A DNA stretch of 64,000 nucleotides from Fen-1298 sp963833465 (GTDB lineage: Bacteria; Bacteroidota; Ignavibacteria; UBA10030). The position numbers and the translations under genes were made by a program. Under the pieces are notes generated by a model, which did no database searches, was not told the DNA's origin, and worked only from the letters and a program-made list of their open reading frames with translations. Below are positions 18,109-27,874 of this stretch, piece by piece. Location of the stretch: NCBI GenBank assembly GCA_963833465.1, contig CAWHXW010000004.1:992001-1056000 (forward strand), in the 5' to 3' direction. Position 1 is the first letter of the stretch. Every line of letters begins with the position of its first letter.

Positions 18109-18660
18109 TTATTGCTGGACACACAAATCGTCCGGAAAATCGAAGGAGGAAAAGACGCCATTCTTTTTTACCGTGACTTCCATTTTCTTTATTTTTGCCG
18201 GATCATAAAATAACTCTTGAATATTTCGGTTCTCTACTACCTTGATATTATCATCTCTTATTTCCATCTTCGTTTCAGGAGAGATTTCAATTTCTAAATC
18301 GCTGACTTTGCCATCCAAAAATGATTTAGAATTTAAAATTATTGCAAACGGTTCATTATTCTTCAACGATATGACGTATGTAAGCATCGCATCAACATCG
18401 ATACTATCGGGACTTAACCCGGCATTATAGAACATCATTCCTTCGATTTCACTTCTGAGTACTTTGTCTCCCATGTCTCTAAGATTTTCACTATAATCAG
18501 CTCCTTCGTATCCATGACATCCGGAACAGCTTTTTTCAAAAGTTGAAATTGGAGAAAGCGAAATGTCTGATATCACCTTAATTCGTGATTTTTTATTAGA
18601 GCATGAACTAATTGCTATGAGCAATATTAATAAGATGATATAAAAAATCTTTTTCATCAA
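18109..18660 (-). CDS. Lipoprotein with a single haem-c motif
   Basis: The protein has 183 residues. A lipoprotein signal ends in the lipobox ISSC (Cys20), and one haem-binding motif, CSGCH, follows at 45-49. The segment to about residue 100 resembles a small class I cytochrome c domain (haem motif, then a helix before LTYVISLKNNEP). No axial Met is obvious. Residues ~105-183 form a separate beta-rich domain I do not recognise. It is likely lipid-anchored in the periplasm or outer membrane and carries one electron. It stands as a single gene. The fusion to the C-terminal domain is unusual for a small cytochrome. Confidence 0.75.
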   Translation of the reverse strand: MMKKIFYIILLILLIAISSCSNKKSRIKVISDISLSPISTFEKSCSGCHGYEGADYSENLRDMGDKVLRSEIEGMMFYNAGLSPDSIDVDAMLTYVISLKNNEPFAIILNSKSFLDGKVSDLEIEISPETKMEIRDDNIKVVENRNIQELFYDPAKIKKMEVTVKKNGVFSSFDFPDDLCVQQ

Positions 18661-18765
18661 TTACCTTTTCATTCCTCCACAATTTTTATTTCCTCTTTGT
18701 CTTCCATCAAGAAACCAAACCCTTTGTTTGTTTGCAACCATAAGATTTAAGTTAGGTTCTATACT

Positions 18766-18795
18766 AAAAGCCCTCGTTTTGCAACAAGGGCTTTT
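18766..18795 (-). terminator. Rho-independent terminator of the M16 peptidase gene
   Basis: AAAAGCCCT pairs with AGGGCTTTT around a 12-base loop. It lies 34 bases past the stop codon of the M16 peptidase gene, with a U tract on the minus-strand transcript. Confidence 0.8.
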
Positions 18796-18828
18796 CAAAA
18801 CCCACAACTGATAACTGTTGATTCGCAG

Positions 18829-21591
18829 CTACTGAATCACTTTCCCATCGCTGTCAATCAGCTTCACTTCGCCATATCCAAGTTCGCGGATTCCTGCTTC
18901 GATCTTTGATCTATCGCCAACCACAACCCAGATTAAATTATCCGGATGAACAACTATTTTCGCTGCGTTTGCGATATTATCAAGATTTAAATTTTTAATT
19001 TTTTTGATAAAAGTTTCAAAGTAATCGTCGTCATAACCGAAACGAACCATCTCGGCAATAGAGCCATTTACTGCGTTATTAGTTTCCCATGAACCAGGAA
19101 GTTCGAGCGTCATATTGCTTTGTACTTTTGCTAATTCATCTGCAGTTGCCGGCCGCGGACCAAGAATATCTCGCAACTCCTTATTTAATTCAACCATCGA
19201 TTCTTTTGTTTTATCCGTTTGGACAATGCCATAACCCAAAAACGGCTGCTGGCCGCGCGCTTCGAAAACTAAACTTCCTGAACCGTACGACCAGTGTTTA
19301 TCTTCACGCAAATTCATATTAATGCGGGAAGTAAAAGCTCCACCGAGAATCGTATTCATCGCATCAATCGCGATTGCATCCGGATTATTCTTCGGCACGG
19401 TAACGCTTGCAGGGAAAATAATAGATTGCAGTGCGCCGGGTTTGTCTAAAATGTACACAACCGATTTCGCCGGCAGATTAACCGCTGCCAGATTCTTTTT
19501 CGGCACGTCTCCGGCTTTCCAACTTTTAAATAATTTTTCCAGCCGTGGCTTCAATTCATCCATCGTAATATCACCGACAACAATCATTGTAGCAGCGTTC
19601 GGTTTTATCCATGTTTGGTAGAATTTTACCATATCATTGCGCGTCATCTTCGTTACCGTTTCTTCAGTCCCAGAGCCGGTCAGCGGATTACTATACGCGT
19701 GGCCGTTTCCATATAATAACTTCGGCAGTACGCGCAATCCCATTTGTACAGGCTGAGTTTTTTCCCGCTGAATGCCGGCAATTGTTTGTTTCTGCAAACG
19801 ATCAAAGTCTTCTTTTGGAAATGATGGATTCAGCACAACATCTGCGAATATTGCAAGCGAAGCATCTAAATTTGACTTAAGCGCAGAAAGAGAAACGGCG
19901 GACATATCAAGATTTGATCCTGTATTCAGGTTAGCGCCAAGCATCGCCAACTCTTCGCTAATCTGCAAAGCATTGCGCGTTTTTGTTCCTTCGTCCATCA
20001 TACTCATTGCAAGATTTGCAGTACCGGCAGATGCAAACTGATCTGCTGCATATCCCGCATCGATCAATAAATTAAAATTCACAACCGGCACAGATTTCCG
20101 TTCGGCAAGAATCACTTTAAGCCCATTAGATAAAACTGTATTCTCAAGTTTTGGAAATTTTGCTTCCGGAGATTCTTCGGTTTTCGGCAAAGTTTTACGA
20201 ACAATAGTATCAGTTTTAGTTTCAGAGTAATTCGGAAACGGATAAATTTCCAATACATACACGCCATCGGAGAGCCAGCGTATTGCTGCATTTTGCAAAT
20301 CTTTCAATGTTGCTTTCTGAATATAATTTAATGTCGTTTTATAATAATCCGGAGAACCGCCGAAGACTTGATTCATTGCAAGAATGTCGGACTTGCCGCC
20401 GAATCCGCCGATACGTTCGATGCCGCGGATAAATCTTGCAACATATTGAGTTTTGACACGCTCAAGTTCTTTTTCCGTTGGGCCAGATTTTATCAATTTT
20501 GCAAGTTCTTCATCGAGAGCGGTTTCAACTTTTTTCAAATCATCGCCCGGTTTTGCAGTTGCTTCGATATAGAATTGACTTGCGATTTCTTTTTCATCAA
20601 GAAACGAGTTTACGTTTGTTGCAATCTGATCATCATACACAAGTCGCTTGTAAAGTCGTGATGTCTTTCCGGATGCAAGAATATTTGTTAATAGTCTTAA
20701 GTATTCAAATTCTGCCGTTCCCCATTGCGGAATGTTCCACACTTTATAAATACGTGCTTGTGGTACACGATCTTGCGCAACCTGCCGTTGTTCCCCAATT
20801 CGTTTTGCCGTCCATAAATTAAAATGTGCAACAGGCGGTCCGGATGGAATGTCGCCAAAATATTTTTTCACTTTTTCTAATGCTGTATTCGCATCCAAAT
20901 CGCCTGCAACAACAACAACTGCGTTTGCGGCTCCATAGTAGGTTTTAAACCAATCCTTTACATCATCGAGCGATGCTGCATTTAAATCTTCCATTGAACC
21001 GATCACTGTATGCGAATATGGATGTTCTGCAGGCCAGGTTGCTTTCGTTATAAGTTCATCAGAAATAGCATAGGGCTGATTTTCCCTCTGACGTTTTTCA
21101 TTTTGCACAACGCCGCGTTGTTCATCTAATTTCTTTTGACTAATTGCGCCGACTAAATGTCCCATCCGGTCAGATTCCATCCAAAGTGCAACATCAATTG
21201 CGTTCGTCGGAACATTTTGAAAATAATTCGTGCGGTCTTCACTTGTGGTTCCGTTTAGGTCGGTCGCACCGACACGTTCCATTATCTGAAAATAATCATC
21301 ATCATAATTTTCACTGCCGTTGAACATTAAATGTTCAAACAAATGCGCGAAACCCGTCCGTCTTTCTTTTTCATTTTTCGATCCGACATGGTACCAAACA
21401 TTGACTGCGACGATCGGTGCTTTATGATCTTCGTGAACTATTAATGTGAGGCCGTTTTCAAGAACAAACTTTTTGTAAGGAATATCAATTTCGTTTGCAT
21501 TACTCTTTACAGAATTTTTCTGGCCAATCAGAAGTACGGGAAAAACAAATACGAAAAGCAGAACAAATGTTGTTGATATAAGATGATTCAT
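18829..21591 (-). CDS. Two-domain M16 zinc metallopeptidase (insulinase/pitrilysin family)
   Basis: This 920-residue protein has a signal peptide (cleavage near residue 23), then two tandem M16 modules. The first (about 35-470) holds the inverted zinc motif HLFEH (His83, Glu86, His87). The second (about 490-900) is the inactive partner lobe and lacks HXXEH. Such proteins degrade peptides in the periplasm and are common in Bacteroidota as single-chain M16B-type enzymes. A terminator follows the gene. Confidence 0.93.
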   Translation of the reverse strand: MNHLISTTFVLLFVFVFPVLLIGQKNSVKSNANEIDIPYKKFVLENGLTLIVHEDHKAPIVAVNVWYHVGSKNEKERRTGFAHLFEHLMFNGSENYDDDYFQIMERVGATDLNGTTSEDRTNYFQNVPTNAIDVALWMESDRMGHLVGAISQKKLDEQRGVVQNEKRQRENQPYAISDELITKATWPAEHPYSHTVIGSMEDLNAASLDDVKDWFKTYYGAANAVVVVAGDLDANTALEKVKKYFGDIPSGPPVAHFNLWTAKRIGEQRQVAQDRVPQARIYKVWNIPQWGTAEFEYLRLLTNILASGKTSRLYKRLVYDDQIATNVNSFLDEKEIASQFYIEATAKPGDDLKKVETALDEELAKLIKSGPTEKELERVKTQYVARFIRGIERIGGFGGKSDILAMNQVFGGSPDYYKTTLNYIQKATLKDLQNAAIRWLSDGVYVLEIYPFPNYSETKTDTIVRKTLPKTEESPEAKFPKLENTVLSNGLKVILAERKSVPVVNFNLLIDAGYAADQFASAGTANLAMSMMDEGTKTRNALQISEELAMLGANLNTGSNLDMSAVSLSALKSNLDASLAIFADVVLNPSFPKEDFDRLQKQTIAGIQREKTQPVQMGLRVLPKLLYGNGHAYSNPLTGSGTEETVTKMTRNDMVKFYQTWIKPNAATMIVVGDITMDELKPRLEKLFKSWKAGDVPKKNLAAVNLPAKSVVYILDKPGALQSIIFPASVTVPKNNPDAIAIDAMNTILGGAFTSRINMNLREDKHWSYGSGSLVFEARGQQPFLGYGIVQTDKTKESMVELNKELRDILGPRPATADELAKVQSNMTLELPGSWETNNAVNGSIAEMVRFGYDDDYFETFIKKIKNLNLDNIANAAKIVVHPDNLIWVVVGDRSKIEAGIRELGYGEVKLIDSDGKVIQ

Positions 21592-21741
21592 TGAATGTTC
21601 CCTCCTTAAAATATTAAATGTACGAAATGCAAAACCTTAAATACCGTTTTAGCCGACAATTGAGTTTGCTGTCTGAATTCAATTTTAATGAACCCAAAGA
21701 TTAAACTATTGTTTCGATATTCTTTTATTCACTTTCTAAGT

Positions 21742-22515
21742 TTAATCATGTATAAGAAATTCCATAACCTTAGATAAAAATTCTTCAGGCGCATTGACAT
21801 GAACCCAATGGCCGGCATCTTTGATTGTCACAAGTTCTGCCATAGGAAAAAGCTGTCCGATCAGCGGCAAATCGTCCATTTGGATATAATCTGATCTATC
21901 GCCGCGGATAAAGAGCGCAGGCCCTTTAAATTGCATTTCCCGCGGAAGCTCTTCGTTTATCCTTGAATAATTCTTTTCTATGATTTCAAGATTCATTTTC
22001 CATCGGAAGCCGCCGGATTCATTCCGTTCAAGATTCTTCATTAAAAAATGCCTCACGGGAACATCAGGAACTTTCTTAGCAAGCGCTTCATCAATATCTT
22101 TCCGAAAAATAAATGCGTTCAAATATATAGAAGTCAAGGCTTCAAGAACTTGATCGTGATGCGTCTTATACGATCTCGGTGCAATATCAACAACGATTAG
22201 TTTTTCAACAAGTTCCGGGTGAAGCAATGCCAAAAGTGCCGCTGTCTTTCCGCCCATTGAATGTCCAATTAGTGAAGCAGAAGAAATGTTATGCTGCGCC
22301 ATAAACTCTGCAACATCTTCTACCATCACTTGATAATCGAACTGATCACTGTGCGGCGAACGACCATGATTCCGCGCATCGAGCGCAAATGTATGAAAGT
22401 GTTCTCCGAATTTCTGACCAAACGAATGCCAGTTATCCGATGAGCCAAACAGTCCATGAAGAATGATTAGCACAGGTGATAATTCAGAACCGTATGAGTT
22501 GAAATGAAGAGTCAT
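21742..22515 (-). CDS. Alpha/beta hydrolase (YbfF-like esterase)
   Basis: The protein has 257 residues and no signal peptide, so it is cytoplasmic. The nucleophile elbow is GHSMGG with Ser86. An early HGLFGSSDNW forms the oxyanion hole, DARNHGRS follows, and DAGHW near the C-terminus carries the catalytic His. The pattern matches the YbfF/abhydrolase esterase group that cleaves short acyl esters or thioesters. The physiological substrate is not evident. Confidence 0.88.
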   Translation of the reverse strand: MTLHFNSYGSELSPVLIILHGLFGSSDNWHSFGQKFGEHFHTFALDARNHGRSPHSDQFDYQVMVEDVAEFMAQHNISSASLIGHSMGGKTAALLALLHPELVEKLIVVDIAPRSYKTHHDQVLEALTSIYLNAFIFRKDIDEALAKKVPDVPVRHFLMKNLERNESGGFRWKMNLEIIEKNYSRINEELPREMQFKGPALFIRGDRSDYIQMDDLPLIGQLFPMAELVTIKDAGHWVHVNAPEEFLSKVMEFLIHD

Positions 22516-22682
22516 AAACGAATTTAACGCAACCTTGCAAAGTTTCTAATAAAATAATTTAAGCCGTCACTTTTTATAATAAATCATTTATTTTTTTCCG
22601 GCTTCCACCATTCACTTTTGCATCTCGACTGCTTGGATGTTACATTAAAATCATATCAGTTTCAAACAAAGGAAATAATCAT

Positions 22683-23594
22683 TTGAAAACCTCAACTATA
22701 ACGCTTGGCACACCCAAAGATTTCAATTTCTGGCGAACAGTCTACAGCCATGGCTGGTGTTCTTTGCTTCCTTTCAGAGTAGATAAAGAACGTTATGCTA
22801 TGAATCGGGTTTTGACATTGAAAGACGGTTCATTAATTCTATGCCAGATATCAAATCAAAAGAATTCTCACCTTAATATTAAAGCGCACGGGTCAGAAAA
22901 ATTGACAATTGCTCACCGATCTGAAATCATCCAACAAATTGCTTCTTGTTTAAGGTTGAATGAAGATTTCTCTGATTTCTATCGTGAAACTCAGCGGTAT
23001 CCAAAATATCGGTGGATTGTTAAAGCAAAAACCGGACGCATGCTTCGCTCGCCATCGGTATTTGAAGATATTGTAAAAATGATTTGCACAACAAATTGCA
23101 GTTGGGCGCTTACAGAAATAATGGTCAATAATCTTGTTGAAGAACTCGGTAAAGAGTTCGATAATTCGAACAAATCATTTCCAACACCGGAAGCTCTTGC
23201 AGAAGCATCAGAAGGATTTCTCAGAAAAAATATTAAAGCCGGTTACCGTTCTCCATTTCTTTTAGAATTCGCTGAAAAAGTTGCAAGCGGCAAATTAGAC
23301 GTCGAATGCTTGCGCTCATCTGTGATTACGACTGAAGAACTTTTTAAAGAACTTCGTTCTATCAAAGGTGTTGGTGTGTATTCGGCTGGAAATATTCTAA
23401 AACTACTCGGCAGATATGACTATCTTGGGCTTGATTCATGGTCACGGTCAAAGTACTATAAATTGTACCATCAAGGAAGAACTGTTAATGATCGAACAAT
23501 TGAAAGAAGATATTTAACGTTTGGCAAATGGCGCGGACTTTTCTTTTGGTTAGAAATGACAAAGCACTGGATAAAACAAGATGTTCCTTTTTAG
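22683..23594 (+). CDS. HhH-GPD superfamily DNA glycosylase (AlkA/OGG-like)
   Basis: The 303-residue protein starts at TTG 22683, preceded by AAAGGA at a usable distance; the next in-frame ATG would remove 39 N-terminal residues. Residues ~1-110 are a beta-rich N-terminal domain like that of AlkA/OGG1. The HhH-GPD fold follows, with the hairpin LRSIKGVGVYSAGNIL and the downstream GLDSWSR, where Asp is the catalytic acid. The lyase lysine of OGG1/Nth is not at the usual place, suggesting a monofunctional base-excision glycosylase for alkylated bases. The lesion specificity is uncertain. Confidence 0.8.
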   Translation: MKTSTITLGTPKDFNFWRTVYSHGWCSLLPFRVDKERYAMNRVLTLKDGSLILCQISNQKNSHLNIKAHGSEKLTIAHRSEIIQQIASCLRLNEDFSDFYRETQRYPKYRWIVKAKTGRMLRSPSVFEDIVKMICTTNCSWALTEIMVNNLVEELGKEFDNSNKSFPTPEALAEASEGFLRKNIKAGYRSPFLLEFAEKVASGKLDVECLRSSVITTEELFKELRSIKGVGVYSAGNILKLLGRYDYLGLDSWSRSKYYKLYHQGRTVNDRTIERRYLTFGKWRGLFFWLEMTKHWIKQDVPF

Positions 23595-23679
23595 TATTCT
23601 TTTCCTTTTTTTAAAACGGTGATCCTGCTTGCAAAAATATCCAACGTACAGATATAGAAGAAAATTTTCTCATTTAAAT

Positions 23680-23718
23680 AAAAAGACCTCCGGCGAAACT
23701 ACAACCGGAGGTCTTTTT
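23680..23718. terminator. Strong bidirectional rho-independent terminator
   Basis: A perfect 14-bp stem (AAAAAGACCTCCGG / CCGGAGGTCTTTTT) with an 11-base loop has U runs on both strands. It sits between the convergent glycosylase and lipoprotein genes. Confidence 0.93.
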
Positions 23719-23756
23719 ATCCACCATCACAGGAGCTACTGTGAGGAACTACTTGT

Positions 23757-24707
23757 TTATTCTACTATGTACGGAAGCGCCCAAACATTGGAAGAGAACG
23801 CCGCTTGATCGTCATAAATAGATTCTCGTGTAATAGCACTCACATACACCGAATATCTTCCAGGAAATGCACTCAGCCATCTCCAATCATTTTCATATAC
23901 TCTTGTAAAAGTGCCGTCACCATTTGAAACTGAACTCAACAGTTTCATAGATGCGCGTCCGTACGCACATCCTGTATTAAACCAAAGCGGACGGTGAGCA
24001 ACAATAATATCGCTGTCAGGATCTGTACTCTTTATCGTTACTTGCACTTTAAATTGTGCAGCAAGTCCCGGCCTTAATTCCCTGACACCCCATCGTTTGT
24101 ATCCCATCACAAACTGAAACAATGAATCTAACGGATTGGTTATGCTTACAGTATCATCATTAATAAAGAACGTTACATTCTGAATTATCAAACCGCTGTT
24201 AGATGTTCCGCCTTCCTCTCCGGAAATAGCAATCATCTTCCAATTCCGAAGAGAATCAGAGACTGCATTGGGAGCATGAAGGAATTCAACCTTCCGGACA
24301 ATTGTTTCGGAAAGTGGTTTATAGAGAATCGTGTCCTTTAGATTGCTGCGTTTAACGCGAATCCACATTTGACCTGTCAGCGTGTTAGTTACTGTTGCTA
24401 TCGTTATCGTGTCGCTCAATTGGTCGTATGTAACCGAACGCGATGCATTCGTGATCTTACGCCCCCAAGTGCGAGGGATAATCGCTGTATCCGTTTTTGC
24501 CAATGTTGGAGCATCGTCATTCAATGCAATCTGGTCTGTTGTGAATAACGGGTCCTGTGAAATTAGATTTCCTATTGCCGTTTGATCCTGTTGCGAGACA
24601 GGCGTCGAATTAAACGGTTGAGTTGACAAATTTGACGATCTTTCACACCCCAATATGCATATTAAAATTAATAAGCCAGCCCCCGAAATTATTTGATGCC
24701 ATTTCAT
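23757..24707 (-). CDS. Lipoprotein of unknown function
   Basis: I do not recognise this protein. The frame opens at 24722, but the second ATG at 24707 is preferred: GGAGGA lies 8-9 bases before it and it gives a clean lipoprotein signal (basic start, hydrophobic core, lipobox ILGC). That yields 316 residues. The mature protein is polar and beta-rich, with threonine-rich strands in its first half and no catalytic motif I can name. It is probably a lipid-anchored surface or periplasmic protein. It is a single gene, with a strong terminator 3' to it. Confidence 0.7.
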   Translation of the reverse strand: MKWHQIISGAGLLILICILGCERSSNLSTQPFNSTPVSQQDQTAIGNLISQDPLFTTDQIALNDDAPTLAKTDTAIIPRTWGRKITNASRSVTYDQLSDTITIATVTNTLTGQMWIRVKRSNLKDTILYKPLSETIVRKVEFLHAPNAVSDSLRNWKMIAISGEEGGTSNSGLIIQNVTFFINDDTVSITNPLDSLFQFVMGYKRWGVRELRPGLAAQFKVQVTIKSTDPDSDIIVAHRPLWFNTGCAYGRASMKLLSSVSNGDGTFTRVYENDWRWLSAFPGRYSVYVSAITRESIYDDQAAFSSNVWALPYIVE

Positions 24708-24916
24708 AAAACTCTCCTCCATTTAGTTAAGACATGATATTTGGCTGTCTGCCTTTATAAATTTTAGACACTGAAAATTAATACAGGTTTAATGGTTTTT
24801 AGAGCAGACCTTTTTCAGAGGAAAATGCAAAGCAAGTTCTGAAGAAAAAATGATAGCAATACGGCTTTTTCAATTCACCTTACTGGTGAACAAAAAAAAT
24901 TGTGTTATAGGAATCC

Positions 24917-25636
24917 TCATCGATCAAAGTCTGCTGCACGATCGGAGATCAATACATTTCCTTCGATTATGACAACATACTCGCCTCTCGGTATTTTTTT
25001 TGATAGCTCAAGGAGAACAGATTGTACAGAACCATGCACAATCTCTTCAAATTTTTTTGTCAACTCACGGGCAACGACAACATTGCGGCTGCCGAGATAT
25101 GTCTGAATATCTGTCAGTGTCTTTATTATTCGATGCGGCGATTCGTATATGATGATAGTACGAGATTCTGATTTCAACGATTCAAACTTTGTCTTGCGGC
25201 CCTTTTTCAACGGCAAAAATCCTTCAAACACGAAGCGGTCTGTCGGTAAACCGCTGGCAATGAGCGCTGCGATTAATGCAGTCGGACCAGGAATAGGAAT
25301 AATTGATATTTCTTTATCCAATGCTTGTTGAACAACATGAAATGCAGGATCTGAAATTCCCGGCGTCCCGGCATCAGAGACAAGTGCAATAGATTGACCA
25401 GCAAGTAATTTCTCGATCAATTGGGGTGCGCGCGCTTGCTCGTTGTAACTGTAGTAACTCATCATTGGCTTATTGATTTTATAATGATCAAGCAGAATTT
25501 TTGTTTTACGCGTATCCTCTGCAGCAATAAGATCGACAGAACCCAGTACTTTCACCGCCCTGTACGTAATGTCTTCTAAATTACCGATCGGAGTGGCAAC
25601 GAGATAAAGAACACCATTTTGAATGGACTCCGGCAT
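24917..25636 (-). CDS. rsmI: 16S rRNA 2'-O-ribose methyltransferase RsmI
   Basis: The protein has 239 residues. The N-terminal VATPIGNLEDIT and the SDAGTPGISDP motif (about 87-97) mark the tetrapyrrole-methylase fold of RsmI. The enzyme methylates the ribose of C1402 in 16S rRNA using S-adenosylmethionine. It follows nadE with a one-base gap and is the last gene of the plsY-htrA-purB-lat-nadE-rsmI series. Its length fits the shorter RsmI forms. Confidence 0.95.
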   Translation of the reverse strand: MPESIQNGVLYLVATPIGNLEDITYRAVKVLGSVDLIAAEDTRKTKILLDHYKINKPMMSYYSYNEQARAPQLIEKLLAGQSIALVSDAGTPGISDPAFHVVQQALDKEISIIPIPGPTALIAALIASGLPTDRFVFEGFLPLKKGRKTKFESLKSESRTIIIYESPHRIIKTLTDIQTYLGSRNVVVARELTKKFEEIVHGSVQSVLLELSKKIPRGEYVVIIEGNVLISDRAADFDR

Positions 25637-25637
25637 T

Positions 25638-26483
25638 TCATATTCCCCAATCTCTCACATAGCGGAAATCAATATTGACGGTGCGGAATGAGACCTTCGC
25701 TATCACAGGTGGACGGCGTTTAAATTGATTTTTCTGAATCATAACGCGAACTCTATTTATGAGTGACACATCAAATTCCATCTTCACTAATTCCTCATCT
25801 GAATGGCGCTCATCTATCATTTCATACAGCAATGCATCAAGTTTAGCATATGTAATACCTAATTCTTTTTCATCAGTCTGCCCTTCCCATAAATCTGCTG
25901 ATGGAGCTTTCTCAATCACCGGCTTAGGAATTCCAACTTCTTCGGCAAGCTGCCATATCTGAGATTTATATAGGTCACCCAACGGATTAATAGCGCTAGC
26001 AAGATCGCCGTGCTGCGTTCCATATCCCACTAAAATTTCTGTTTTGTTGCTTGTTCCGATGACAAGCGCTTTTTCCCGGGCAGAAAGATCGTATAGCACT
26101 ATCATCCGCATACGTGCCATCACATTTCCGCGGCGAAGCGAATCAGTGATTTTATTATCCTCACAATATCCATCTACCATCTTTGAAATATCAACTAATT
26201 CAGATTGAATGCCGGCTGCTTTAATTACCAACCTTGCATCTTCAGCACTTTTCGGATTGCTTGTACGATAAGGTATTATGACACCGAGAACATTATCTTT
26301 GCCGAGCGCTTCTGCTGCAAGTGCCGCCGACACAGCCGAATCGACACCGCCGGAAATTCCAATAACCGCTTTTGCAAATCCGGCATTTGTTGTCTGGTCC
26401 TTGATAAATCTGACGAGCAATTCCCGCACAATTTTTGTATTAAGCTTAAGATTTGCCCGGTTGGCACGTTGAAATGTTTCCAT
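25638..26483 (-). CDS. nadE: NH3-dependent NAD+ synthetase
   Basis: This 281-residue cytoplasmic enzyme amidates nicotinic acid adenine dinucleotide to NAD+, using ATP. The P-loop SGGVDS is at 44-49. GTSNKTE, GYGTQHGD and the segment containing PSADLW are typical of the ammonia-dependent form. There is no glutaminase domain, so ammonia must come from elsewhere. It sits 18 bases downstream of lat and 1 base before rsmI. Confidence 0.95.
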   Translation of the reverse strand: METFQRANRANLKLNTKIVRELLVRFIKDQTTNAGFAKAVIGISGGVDSAVSAALAAEALGKDNVLGVIIPYRTSNPKSAEDARLVIKAAGIQSELVDISKMVDGYCEDNKITDSLRRGNVMARMRMIVLYDLSAREKALVIGTSNKTEILVGYGTQHGDLASAINPLGDLYKSQIWQLAEEVGIPKPVIEKAPSADLWEGQTDEKELGITYAKLDALLYEMIDERHSDEELVKMEFDVSLINRVRVMIQKNQFKRRPPVIAKVSFRTVNIDFRYVRDWGI

Positions 26484-26501
26484 TTTTAACCTCTAAAATT
26501 T

Positions 26502-27866
26502 TTATACCGGCTTCATTTCCTGCAAACAGCGCCGGATGATATCAATTCCTTCGTCCACTTCTGACTTTGACAAATTCAATGGCGGGCGAAATCGAATTGT
26601 CCGGTCACTGCACCCGATAAGCATCAATCCTTTTTCAATTGCTTTTTCTTTTATTAAATCGCGGTTCATTTTTGTGTCAAGGTCTATTGCACAAAGTAGA
26701 CCAAGTCCGCGAGCGTTATTGATTAACAATGAAAATTCATTCTCCAGTTCATAAAGTTTTTTGCGCAGGTAATCACCAACCATTCGTGCGTTTTCCACTA
26801 ACTGTTCCTCTTCGATAATTTCTAATATCCTTGTCGCGCGAACCATATCAATCAGATTGCCGCCAAAAGTTGAATTGAGCCGGCTTGGAATATGAAAAAC
26901 ATTTTCTGTGATTTCATCAATGCGTGTACTCGATACGAATCCACAGACGTGTAATTTTTTGCCGAATGTCATCATATCAGGTTTTACAAAGTATTCGTGC
27001 GCCCACATTTTACCGGTAATACCAACTCCGACCTGCACTTCGTCAAAGATCAGCATAATTTCATTTTCATCGCAGATAGTTCGCAATTCTTCAAAAAATT
27101 CTTTTCGGAAATGTTTATCGCCGCCTTCTGCTTGAATCGGTTCTATAATAAGCGCCGCAATATCATCTTTATTCTCCACGATTGCTTTTTTAATTTGTTC
27201 AATTGCTATCTTCTCTTCCTTCTTGACTTGTTCCAATCTTGATTCTGTAAGCGGAAAGGTTAGAACCGGATTATGAATGCGAGGCCAATTAAATTTTGGA
27301 AAATATTGAATCTTTACTGGTTCTGAATTCGTTAGCGAAAGTGTGTAACCGGTACGACCGTGAAATGCATGTTTGAAATGAATAACTTGTGTGCCAACTT
27401 CGTGTGTGTATCCTTTTGCGAAATTCTTTCTCACTTTCCAATCAAATGCAGCTTTAAGTGCATTCTCATTGCCAAGCGCGCCACCTTCGATAAAAAATGC
27501 ATGCGGCAAATATGACGGCTGGGCAATTTGCGCGAATGTTTCCACAAATTCTGCCATTTCGACTGTATAGGCATCGGAGTTAGACGGCTTGTGCACAGCT
27601 GCTCGACCAAGTTTTTCAAGGAACTCCGGTGTGGTCATCTTAGGATGATTCATTCCAATTGCACCAGAAGCAAAAAAAGTAAAAAAGTCGAGCAGAGTTT
27701 TATTTGCCCGCGAATCATAAATGTACGAACCGTGACTTTTCTGCAAATCAATAACAAGATCGAATCCATCTGCAAGCATGTGCCGATTGAGTGTTGCATG
27801 GACTTCCGATGGTCGGATAATCACATGATTTTTTATAGTCGGTTTTTTATTAGCTTGATCAGGCAT
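26502..27866 (-). CDS. lat: L-lysine 6-transaminase (lysine-epsilon aminotransferase)
   Basis: The 454-residue PLP enzyme belongs to the class III aminotransferases. Its length and sequence (opening NHVIIRPSEVHATLNRH, FDEVQVGVG, TFGKKLHVCG) match L-lysine 6-transaminase, which converts lysine and 2-oxoglutarate to 2-aminoadipate semialdehyde (cyclising to piperideine-6-carboxylate) and glutamate. The PLP lysine lies in the Lys303-Lys304 pair. No semialdehyde dehydrogenase is next to it. It lies 8 bases downstream of purB in a housekeeping operon, so the role is more likely lysine catabolism or stress adaptation than antibiotic synthesis; that is inference. Confidence 0.92.
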   Translation of the reverse strand: MPDQANKKPTIKNHVIIRPSEVHATLNRHMLADGFDLVIDLQKSHGSYIYDSRANKTLLDFFTFFASGAIGMNHPKMTTPEFLEKLGRAAVHKPSNSDAYTVEMAEFVETFAQIAQPSYLPHAFFIEGGALGNENALKAAFDWKVRKNFAKGYTHEVGTQVIHFKHAFHGRTGYTLSLTNSEPVKIQYFPKFNWPRIHNPVLTFPLTESRLEQVKKEEKIAIEQIKKAIVENKDDIAALIIEPIQAEGGDKHFRKEFFEELRTICDENEIMLIFDEVQVGVGITGKMWAHEYFVKPDMMTFGKKLHVCGFVSSTRIDEITENVFHIPSRLNSTFGGNLIDMVRATRILEIIEEEQLVENARMVGDYLRKKLYELENEFSLLINNARGLGLLCAIDLDTKMNRDLIKEKAIEKGLMLIGCSDRTIRFRPPLNLSKSEVDEGIDIIRRCLQEMKPV

Positions 27867-27874
27867 GATTTGCG

